Source: Mansonella perstans
Taxonomy: Eukaryota > Nematoda > Chromadorea > Rhabditida > Onchocercidae
DNA length: 64,000 bases
Assembly (NCBI GenBank): GCA_037074765.1
Contig: JBAMDO010000046.1
Location: 1 to 64,000 of the forward strand
Direction: 5' to 3'
The notes under the pieces are model-generated. The model was not told the origin of the DNA. It worked only from the letters and a program-made list of their open reading frames with translations, and ran no database searches. Position numbers and translations under genes: made by a program. Positions 24,454 through 34,353 of this stretch are shown one piece after another. How positions within the stretch are numbered: the stretch's first letter is position 1; each line of letters opens with the position of its first letter.

Positions 24454-25319
24454 TCACACAAACATAATTGATTGTATAACATCCTTTTTGAAAGCATCAA
24501 TGTGATCCTCGTAGTCTGATGATATAGAATTGTTCAGTAATGTTTTTCGTAAATAGATGAAATGTGACTCTGTGTCTTGCGCAAAAATTTCTTCTTGGAA
24601 ATTAAATTCGTTTAATTGAATTCGGAAATTGAATTTGGAAAAATTTTTTTACAAATTGCTTGTATCGTGAAAAATTTCAAAACTATTACAATGATTAATT
24701 GTCAAAATTGGATGCATTGCTCAAAAAAACTGTTCAACAAAAATTTATTTCTTTTTCGAGTATCACTTTCAAAGTTTTGAGTACATCACCTACAAATCCA
24801 TTTCACAATATTCAGTAAAGCGGCAAAATTTTTTTGAATCTATGGCGATGTGTACAATCAGCAGGCAATCACTTATAAACCTTCGTCCATTACTACTTTT
24901 ATGTAGCTTAAATCAGCAACAAAAGCTTGCTCGAATTAATTCTGACACCGTGTTCAGTTAGCTGATAAAAATTTTTATCATATTCGAATTTGTCTCATAC
25001 GCAAAGACAGCACTGTTGAGAGGAATTACACAATCACTTGAAGTACTAAGTGATAAGAATTTTTATCAAAAGAGAATCCTTTTAATTTCCTTAATCTTTC
25101 CTGAAGAAAAACATATCTCCCGTTCTTTAAATTTTTGGCTTCATAACTTGTATCTTTATCATTTAAAAATTGTAAGATATGCAATTATGACGTCTGTTGT
25201 CGAAAATGTATCAAATCCCGTTATAATGTAGTAAATTCACAGGATGAGAAATTCACAGAATATCAAAGAACTGTTTTGGTAATGACGAAAGATGAGCAAA
25301 TTTAACGTCTTTTATCAAA
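24454..25319. other. Intergenic region between convergent genes
   Basis: No supported exon. It separates the plus-strand cysteine-rich gene from the 3' end of the minus-strand secreted-protein model. A plus frame at 25016-25231 is not supported by splice context. Confidence 0.45.
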
Positions 25320-27429
25320 TTAAAAAAGCTTTTGTATATTACAGAAAACTTTTACAATATAAAAAGATATATTCCCTGAAGTGTAACTGCATTCATTTAC
25401 ACAATATGATAGCACCTCTGGCCAAGCAATCAGTTTGTCATCACAAATTTCTGATTGTGTCGGAAAACATATGAACTCTGAGCAACGAACAGGCGACGAA
25501 AATGTATCTCGCAGAAAATACTGCCATCTGTTGATCGCTGACAATTTTCCACTCTAAAGGTGTTGAATCAAGCAAATGTCTGAATCTGAATCAATTTTGT
25601 GAAAAAAGCGATGAACCACTTTGTGAACTTATAACTCCATGTTACAAAGTCATGATTAAAAGCAATTTCCAAAAATTTGTAGCACTCATTCTCATCAAAA
25701 TTCCCTGATAAGTAATAAACATGTGGAAGTGGTGAGTTATCACGATAGATTGTATGAAATACCAAATTTAGAGAAAAATCACCAATAGACCACGATGTTA
25801 CAGATACATACAGCTTTTCTGATAGTATGTAAACTGTCTTATACTACTGTATGATCCTTTTCATTACAACTAACATTATCGTTTTCAATTATTGGTTTTT
25901 CAGGGGAATCAAAGAGCGCTTGGAATCAAAACTGAAATTAGAAGGCAAATGCTATATTTTCTAAGTTACCGCAATATTAAATAAGCGCCTGCTGAAAAAA
26001 TTGCAAGAAACACCACTATTTATGCATTAATAACATTTAGTTCTTTCCTCTGGAAATTTCAGATTTGCGAGGAATTTTAAAAAATAATTAAGAAAATTTC
26101 AACTTCGGATACAAATGATTTACTGCCTGCCAGAAAATCTGCAGTCCATTTAGCTGCTAAACACGCAGAAACTGTGATGAAAACAGACTAAATAATTTTC
26201 AGCTATGGGAGTCCGAAGATATCGAAATATTAACCATGATGCACTTTTTATAACTTCTTTGACTTGATTTCGCTGAACATTTTGTAGTAATTCAAACCAA
26301 GAAAAAATGCAAAAAAAGGAAAACTCTAGTTTCTGAATCGGATCCACATACAAATGCCTGCACGGATAAGCAATTTTAGGAGTTTATAGCTTTTTTTTTG
26401 CTCAGCTTGAATGTAAATTCAATGATATACACCAAGCCAAAAGAGTTCCGGAAAATGCCGATTTCACTTGCACCCGGTACTTTTTCGTTGTAATGCTGCA
26501 ACTCCAATATTTCTCAAAATTTTCTAGTGTGTTATAAATACCGGTAGTTCTGAACTCCTAAAAAAACTCTAAAGTCAAGATTTTGAGGGGAAACCTTGGA
26601 ATCCTTATCTATGTCGAATGAAAGCGCGATAACTAGGTCGTGGGGTGTCTCCGATGAAATTCGATTTGAAATCCATGTTTCTAGCACTAATACAGTCTCC
26701 TCACCTGGCAGAATAAAAAGTTGACGTGAAAAAGGACATTTTTGGGCACTAATTAGTAGAGAGCAAATAATTCTAACAATTACATTTGGATTATACCTTT
26801 AAATCATTATGGCTCAAGAAAATTAAAAAGTCTGAGAAATTAATTTGGTGATAAAAATGGAAAGCCTTATGAAATCAATAGTGGCACCCAATGCTCTAAA
26901 ATTTTAGAAGTAATTTTGAATCTTTCAAGTTTGTTATCATTGCTTCATTTTTCGGAAGTAAAATTTGATTTTTACCTTAAATGTAGACCGCAATGTTTAC
27001 ATCGAAAACAGCTCAAATGATATATTTGTGAGAAACATTGCAAACGTTCCGTAAGATACACAGTCTTACCACAGCAACTGCATAGTGGAGAAGATGCCAC
27101 ATGGACATTCCAAACCTGAAGTGACGGTAATTTCATGCATTGTTAAAAGAACGCTGCATGCTTACTTCATGTTAATTAAAGAATGAGTACCTCACAGAGG
27201 GTAAAAATGTCAGTTCGTAGAATTTATCCATTTTTAAATCACTTCCTATTCCTATATCATCATGCAAATCACCGATAGTCAAACTACGAATATCTTGAAT
27301 AAATGATTTCAGGAGTGGCATTGCAAACCTTTTCTGAGACGTCAATACATCCACAACGACATTATCACCGAAAGATGCAATGAATTTGATGGTCAATAGC
27401 AGTAGAAGAGTTATAAAATGTTTAAACAC
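25320..27429 (-). CDS. Predicted secreted protein, function unknown (tentative model)
   Basis: Four minus-strand exons fit in phase: 27429-27191, 26357-26189, 25813-25636 and 25537-25320 (TAA), about 267 residues. Exon 1 starts with a clear signal peptide (FITLLLLLTIKFIASFG). Exons 3 and 4 look genuinely coding, with NLVFHTIYRDNSPLPHVYY, GNFDENECYKFLEIAF and then NRWQYFLRDTFSSPV, CSEFICFPTQSEICDD and AWPEVLSYC, a Cys-containing extracellular style. I do not recognise the family. The join of exon 1 to the rest, and the exon 2 donor (GTCTGT), are uncertain. A LIM-coding exon of a different gene (27115-26976) lies inside its first intron on the same strand, so either the genes interleave or the joins are wrong. 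Confidence 0.4.
26976..27115 (-). CDS. LIM-domain exon, probable 3' part of the coiled-coil gene
   Basis: A 140-nt minus-strand exon between a good acceptor (CACTTCAG) and donor (AG/GTAAAA). It encodes the first zinc module of a LIM domain: CSCCGKTVYLTERL followed by YHLSCFRCKHCG, with the canonical C-x2-C-x17-H-x2-C-x2-C-x2-C spacing. Length (140 nt) and phases (in 0, out 2) are identical to the LIM exon at 34726-34865 of the neighbouring gene, and the residues align (KTVY, ER, H-x2-C-F). The exon at 28257-28073 of the gene above ends in phase 0, so the two can be spliced together. I could not find the matching second half with its final C-x2-H; a phase-compatible exon at 26357 lacks it. Confidence 0.7.
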
Positions 27430-27987
27430 TGTTAGTTAAAAACAAATTTTTCGGTAGAGATTGAGGTTAAATTAGTTAGCAAAACAAATTTAAAGTGCAT
27501 TTTTATTAGCTGAAGAGTTATAAGTAAAAGCATGCGGAAAAATAGTTTGTTTTATTTCCATGTGTATGAATCGTTCTCTTCCAAATATTTTTACTTGAAA
27601 AATAAATAAAGCAAATGATTAAAACAATTTTGAATCGTGAAAGATGGCTTCATAATACAAACTGAAACATTGATGTGCTTACTTAAAACGTACTTCTTCT
27701 GCATGTTTTATTTTTCCTGCAAAATATTTTTCATACTGTATCTAGTGGAACGTATCATTTAGTTGCGAAACTCAACTACTTTATTCATTAAGGTAAAGTC
27801 CGATTCCACAACTTCATTTGAATGATTATATTTCGCTTTAGAATATTTCCCAATTAACACGACATATCTATATAAATTAAATCAGGAGTTTTCGAAATTC
27901 CGGAAAACATTACTGTTCTTTAAATTCAAATTACAAAGAAATGATTTGAAATAGTTTCAAAAAAGGAAAAAGAAACTGCAATAACTG

Positions 27988-30900
27988 CTACCATTTTTTT
28001 ACCTGCAGAAGTAAGTAACCGGCAGGAAAAATGATGGAAAAATCCGTATGTGCGTGAAAGTTATTAACTCACCGTTTGTATAGCATTTCTGGAAGGCATC
28101 CGACTCTTTTCGGCTTTTTTAGCCTCTTTTTTTTGGATTTTCTCCCACTTTGCGGCCATTTTTGAAGCGTGGTCAACAGCTACATGAATTTCTTCCTTTT
28201 CAGGAAATTTCTCTTCTTCTGGAGTTTTTTCACGAAAAGCAGCTGCTTCTTTTTCACCTTCAATCCAACATATTTACTACTTTGAGATAAGTTACCATTA
28301 AAGAGCTTTTTTTAGAAGATGCAAATTTAAGGATGAAAATAAAGTTACGCCTCAATCGTTCAAATTCTTCTTCAAGCTGTCTGCGCTTTTCCGCTGCTGC
28401 TTCTTTTTCAAAGTCCATTCCAACTTTTTCGAACTGTTCTTTCAAATTACGTGCAGCTATCTGAAAAGTCTTACATTCATTATCCACAAGACAGACTGGT
28501 GAATGAAAAGGTGCAATTACTCAAGGCATATCAAAATATTTCACTAAATACCTTAATTTCATCCAAATCACTTGGTCTTATATGTTTTATCTTTGTTTCC
28601 TCTTCAATACCAATATTCGTGAACTTTTGCATGAGGTTTTTAACGTCATAAGCATCTTCATTTTCTGTTTCATCCTCTGTAAGTGATTTATTTTAAAATG
28701 ATTAGTATATTAAAACAATGAAGAAAAAACAACCCTTCCCATAATAGTATCACAGCTCAGCGGTGTACAAGTCGTTACTATTTGTTAAAAAAATGAATTG
28801 GAATAATAAAGAATGGAGATTTATGTGCCTGATCTGTCAATTTCCAGAATGGACATTTCTCCAAATTTAGCTCAAAAAGATCACGTAAAGTTGTACATTT
28901 TGGGAATCACAATGTTATGCAAGTAAATTAAATATTTCTGTAATTTCGAAAAGAGAATAATGATTTACAGCATTTCTCCATTGCTAACAGACCTTCATTC
29001 GTGACCACACTTCTGTTCACTGGTTCTGGGATTACGTCTTTCTTTTTGTCCCATTTGCTTATATGCTTCTCTTGCTAGAACATACTAACAAATATAAAAA
29101 TCAGCTTCGAAATATTTTAAGCTTTTTGGTAATTAAAATAGAATATTCAAACTGTTAACATGATGCTGAATCATTAATCCCACCCGATTTCCTTCAGTAA
29201 TTGTTTGAGCTCCTTCGGCATCGATTTGTTGAAATTTTTGCCTAGCTTTACCAGCCATTTTAATTTCTACATCCAACTGCTTGTCTGAAAATTTCCTACT
29301 TCATTTTCACACCATAAAATAATATTGCGTAAAGCAGAACAATTGGAGATCATCATTGGTGTCATCAACTACGAAGCACAAACCTTCATGTTCATTTCTG
29401 GAGGAACAATCACCTTTTTCAAAACGATTTTTGATCGCTTTAACCTGAATCTCCTCTCCAGCTTCAATTCCGACAACATCAGATACCTATACAGTTTAAG
29501 GAGAATAACTGTGATAGACTGAAATTGTAACTCATTGTGATAGACTGAAACAGTAACTCAATTACAGATCACCTTAAAATAAATCAGTAATCGGATTTTG
29601 GCAGAATTTTCCATAATGTAAATGAATAGTAAGCTTTAAATGAAACATTACTTCATCGGTCTTCATTCATTCTTTTTTCTGTTACTCTTGAAAAAATCTC
29701 TAAGATTAAATTTGGTGAAAATTAAATCTGGTGAATAAAAAAGATAATTGATGCACTTCTTTGATGGCTTCTCTTTCGGCAGCCGCTTGTCTAACAAGCT
29801 TGTACCTAAAGAACTCATCTTCAATTTGTTTCTTTTTCAATTCCGCTCTTTTTTCTGGTGTCATTTCCAAACTGCCTTCTCCCTGAAATTGGTCTTCTTA
29901 TTTCTGGTATGTTGCCATTGCTCTTTTCTGTTTAATTTCTTTTTGTTGGACAAAAATTTTATTTGAAACTTCATCTGAAGAGTGCGGGACAGGTTCACCA
30001 GCTTTGGTGCAACAAATCAGGCCAGTAATGCATACTTTTTCAAACGCTGATTTGATACCACTGAGGTCTCCAGCATGTATATCAATCTCAGCCTTCTGCA
30101 CCTGGATGTCTCCTTCAGCTTTTTCAAAACGTTCTTTGAAATCTTGAAGCTCTGTGAACAAATTTTATCATTTTAATGAAACCGATCCAACTTTTTTCAA
30201 AAAATTGAGCATAAAACTTTTTACAAACATTTGTAGATGATTGGTTTATTTCATCAATAAACAGAAAATTTAAGTAATTCTAAAAGCGTTGCATTATTCT
30301 TGAAAAGTGACTCAAGGAAAGATGAGTTCAAGCTTCTAGAGTTTCGTGTCTTGCAAAAAGTCTAATGCTACCATATTGAAATACCGAATTTTCTGGTAAA
30401 TGAGTATTGATTATTCTGTTCTTTGCTCTCCAAGCTAGATTTCACTAACCAAAACTTTAGATCTTTGTTTAGTCAAATTTTTAGCTATTCTAACAAATCA
30501 TCAAATTCAAAGGACTTAAATGCAATCAGCAATTCAGATCTAAAATGCAACTTTAGCTTCTCACAGTGGAGGCATAGCAGCGCTTATTCAAGCACATTTT
30601 TTTTTAAGAAAACTGAAAAATCAAGACATAGAGAAAACAAGAACTTTTGAAGTCAAATTCCTCAAGTTCAATAGCAATTTTCTCAATCGGCCCGGATTGA
30701 AATGCTGAACCTTCCAAAAATGATTTGCGAGCATCAGCTACTCCTGAATTCGGATTTCAATTATTGCAAATTTAGAATTGATTGGGAAAAATGTGAAGTT
30801 GAAGAAGAATTCAGTCAATGATACTTTTAATCAGCTTGATATTTTTGCACAGAACACCATGATCATGACATAATAATTTTCAAAGATGGAACTTGCCTGG

Positions 30901-33900
30901 TTCGTCTAAAAGCAATTACAAAGTTAAGATAATCTGTCACTCATTTTTGCATGTTATAAATTGTTATGTGGAAAATGAACCTGAAGTATTGATTTCACTA
31001 CTGTCCCATTGTTTAGCAACTTTTTGTTCGGTCTCTTTCATCTCTTGGAAGCGCTCCTTAATTCCAGGACAATTTTGCAGTTCCTTCAGATCATCCTTCA
31101 TTTCCTTTACATCGACTATTTGCATGTTGCCTGCTTTCCACTTATTCTTTATATCACCTATCTAAACTTTTGTGTAAAAAATTCACAGTGAATTATCCCA
31201 CTAAGGGAATAAAAAATTAGTGATTCATTTCACACATATTTTTGAAACTTCATAGCTTGTTTTTAAGGAAATGAAATGCAACTTTCCCAGATTCTAATAA
31301 GCAATACATATAATGTCAAACCCGATCAAAGTCAAGTTCTTCCTTACGACGTTTCTTGTCTTCACGAATGATATTTGGATCTCTTCCACTTTCTTCTTCT
31401 TCCTCTTCCTCTTCTTCCTCTTCTTGTTCTTCATCAGCAGCACCCATTCCAAATCAACAGAAAAATGGTTAATATGTTTTTTTTTTTTTTTAAATTTCAT
31501 TAAATAAGATGTGTCATCTGTGCTATATATTCCACTCCTTTCCCTCAGCTCCCTTTCCTTTTTACGTTTTCAAATATAACCATTTAGTTGAGTTTTGATT
31601 TCAAAAACACCAAAACATCGTCACAATTGCTAAGTGTAATCAGTTCCAAAATTCGCCGCATTTATAATTAGCTTTCCTGGCTTACTCTGCGCGATCAACT
31701 TTCTTCAATGCTTAGTCAAAGCTTACTCAGTACTCGTCACAATTTCAGTTTAATACTCAATAATTTCAGTTCAATTTGAAAGTAGGATAACTACTTTCAA
31801 ATTTAATCGAACGTATTGTTAATAGAATTAAAATGCATACTTTTTTAAATTAGCTCTCACTTTTCCCGAAATAATCTCGTCAGTGATATTTTTTTTCTCA
31901 GCAAGCACAGTTTCTGCCTCTTTCGCGGAATTTTCCCAATCTCCTTTTTTGACCTTCAGCGATCCAATGCTGGACAAGTCGTCTAATTTCGTACCACCTG
32001 AAATCACGTTTATAATATGTTAAAAAGAGTATCAAATCGGAGAATATTAAGGTATATTGGCTTTGATTTCTATGATGGTTTTGGTTCTCAATGGTGAAGT
32101 GAACTAAATAGTGATGCAGTGATTTTCCTGAGAAGCATAAGATCGAAAACTTTATATTTCCCAGGTAACTTGGTTATACCTGCTTTCCTATTCACTAGAA
32201 ACTAGTTCAAAAAGCTTTCAGTGTTAAATTTATTTCGACTGATTTTCTTTATAACGTCATGTTTGAATGACTTCGACAAGTTATTAGAAAGTACGTATAA
32301 AACGAAGACTATTACATTATTTCTACACGATATATTTGAGTGAAAAAACTTGAAGAGAATTGTTTCCATATCATCTGAGTCGTCATACAAATACAATGGG
32401 ACTATTTGTTACTTATAATGCAAGAAAATAAATGCAAATAATGCATTTGTCCTTTTTCAAACATTTCACGTAGAGAACAGAAAGAGAGAAACAGCATATT
32501 ATAAACTATGAAATATATAAACGAACAAATTCTAGCCATAATTACTATAGATAATCAAGTATATGCCATATTCATAGGTAATTTTTGAAAAATAACTAAT
32601 ATCCAGAAATACCGGTTATTCAGCATACAGAAATTCAGCAAAATTGAACAAAAGTTGCACTTTCTGTGAACTTTAAAAAAAAAAATCAGGAAAAATTTTT
32701 GCAACTTATCTTGCGACAAATAACGCCCGAGATGACTGTGATATGTAGAAAAAGTGAAAAGAACTAGGTATAGAAAATTTGAAATGGTTATTTAAATTAA
32801 GTTCTCGGGCGTTAATCAATTAACTGATGGGTAACAAAATTACAATTTTCTTAATAGAACACAAATCATTTACGGGACAAAATTTTTAAAATCTGTGAGA
32901 AAAGTGGAGAAACTGTGGAAGATTTGGTATTCAAAAAGTTTCCGACAAAACTGTTTTTTCCATACAGTCAGAAAAACTGTGGTACTATGAACTACCAAGA
33001 GCAAAATTTAAAGAAAAATTGCGAGTGAAATTGCGAGACGGTTCATAATAGAATCGTTTTTGAACTGTTAATAAAGTTGCCAATCATTGAAGTATTAAAT
33101 CAAGAAAAAAGGATAAGAATTTTTCTGAAAAACGAATCGCTATCCATTAAATTTGGTCACCAAGCATATTTATAAACTTCATGATTTGCCTCAAAAAAAT
33201 TTGAAATAAACAAGATAAATTTCCTTTAGCAGTTATTTGTAATCTTCATCTAGAATTTACGACAATATATAGAAAAGGCAGTGAAGTTTGATTTCATGGC
33301 TTTAGCCAATATTTTCTCATTGGAAAGTGGTTATAAAATTTAGTGAAGGAGAAGTGACTAGCGAATTGAGTAAATTTCACCTGTAATTGATACGTAAACT
33401 CCGGTGAAATTGTCCATTTTACAGAATGATGAAATATGGTCAGTGTACCGAAGAAGTTCAATCGGTCATAGTGCCGTCATCCACATCACACAAGAGGAGT
33501 CCGCCACCTCTCCCTCTTTCACCCCCTTCTCTCCATTTTATTACATTATAAGTTTATTATGAATATTTCACATGAAATAGTTTATTGCAAGAACATTAAA
33601 AGAGGAAAACGCTCCTTTTCTCTCTGTTTAATACATGCATATATAGTCTGCCTCTGATATCCTACCAGTACATTAACACTTAAATGCATACTATCCTACC
33701 ACTATAAACAAATAATTTCTTATGATTTTCTTGCTGTTACATTTATGATAAGTTTTGCGTCTTTTTGTTCTATGAGAATGAAGCAATTAAGCTAAACAAA
33801 TGCAGAAAGATTGGCTCCAAACTTTTAATAAGAACGATACAGAAAAGTATCAAGAGCTAAACAAAGAATCAGATTACTTTCTAAGAAAGAATTGACTCAT

Positions 33901-34201
33901 TAACTCCTCATAAAAAAGAAAAAAAAAATAGCGTTACAAATGTTTTAAGGTGTTTAATTTAATTTCTCAGAAGTTTCGCACGGAAATAATACTTATAAGA
34001 GTATTTAAAAATGGAAGAGAGAGGAGAACACGGATAAGAAAAACACTCATAAAATACAAGTTTATGTCTTGCTGTCACTGCTAAAAAATGATCACTAACG
34101 GAACAGAAGTGAATCAAATAGGACTTACTTTTAATAACATCATCTCCAAGCTGCTTTGGTTTCGACGATATTGCGTATTCTTCATCTTCTTCATCTTCCA
34201 T
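27988..34201 (-). CDS. Acidic/coiled-coil cytoskeletal-type protein with repeated F-E-K-G motifs
   Basis: Minus-strand exons 34201-34129, 31997-31861, 31161-30981, 30905-30897, 30743-30645, 30151-30036, 29882-29757, 29486-29384, 29284-29184, 29074-28993, 28676-28552, 28460-28349, 28257-28073 and 28002-27988 (TAG) agree in phase and give 487 residues. It is highly charged and helical and has recurring short units: IKSAFEKGEG, IKNRFEKGD, ARKSFLEGS, FKERFEKAEGD, ARQKFQQIDAEG, LKEQFEKVG, MAAKWEKIQKKE, IGDIKNKWKAGN. Such spaced K-x-x-F-E-x-G units resemble actin-associated proteins of EPLIN/caldesmon/nexilin style; this is inference. The last 5-codon exon gives a short form ending VKKW; skipping it joins the LIM exon at 27115 in phase. 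The start MEDEEDEEYAISS resembles MEDDPYAISS near the start of the gene above. An alternative first exon lies at 31447. Confidence 0.8.
30897..30905 (-). other. 9-nt microexon with GC donor
   Basis: Between the exons ending 30981 and starting 30743 (both junction phase 1) lies TTTTAG/ACGAACCAG/GCAAGT. The 9 bases keep phase 1 and add Asp-Glu-Pro. GCAAGT is the usual form of the rare GC-AG donor. Direct joining of the flanking exons is also in phase, so the microexon may be optional. Confidence 0.5.
31322..31447 (-). CDS. Alternative first exon (acidic) of the coiled-coil gene
   Basis: An ATG with an in-frame TGA three codons upstream opens a 42-codon exon: MGAADEEQ, an 11-Glu run, then SGRDPNIIREDKKRRKEEL, with donor CGG/GTTTGA in phase 0. 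The next exon (31161) accepts phase 0, as it does from the exon ending 31861, so this is a mutually exclusive start giving 459 residues. I see no usable acceptor that would make it internal, which implies its own promoter or trans-splice site. Confidence 0.6.
31998..34128 (-). other. Long intron of the coiled-coil gene
   Basis: About 2.1 kb without a supported exon on either strand. It contains a C-rich pyrimidine stretch (about 33500-33535, CCACCTCTCCCTCTTTCACC) that stands out from the AT-rich surroundings and could be regulatory for the downstream alternative start. Confidence 0.5.
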
Positions 34202-34353
34202 CTTTTCATCTTCTACAATTTACTTTTGTTATGATCCTGTTATAAAATAGATTGTGTACAGAAACGCGAAGTGTCGCGAAATGTGAAGTGTCACAAGAAA
34301 AAGGGCAGAAAATCAAAAAAGTATCTATGGAAAAAATTTTGTTTTTCTAAAAA
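34202..34353 (-). promoter_or_regulatory. Short intercistronic spacer with trans-splice-type acceptor
   Basis: About 150 bases separate the stop of the LIM gene from the ATG of the coiled-coil gene; a TTGTAG acceptor lies just before the latter (plus strand about 34216-34221). This spacing is typical of nematode operons processed by trans-splicing. An alternative reading, a GC donor just before the stop that would fuse the two frames in matching phase, cannot be excluded. Confidence 0.5.

Noticed and set aside
27070..27115. Alternative frame RFGMSMWHLLHYAVAV joining the signal-peptide exon
   Set aside because: Phase fits, but the same bases in another frame encode an unmistakable LIM zinc module extending to 26976.
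29898..30035. Continuation of the exon frame past 30036 on the minus strand
   Set aside because: Stays open but has a strong donor at 30035 that joins in phase 0 to the exon at 29882 and gives the repeated motif AFEKGEG; the extension ends in a stop with no donor.
33480..33540. C-rich pyrimidine stretch as a coding exon
   Set aside because: Low complexity and no consistent frame or splice sites on either strand.
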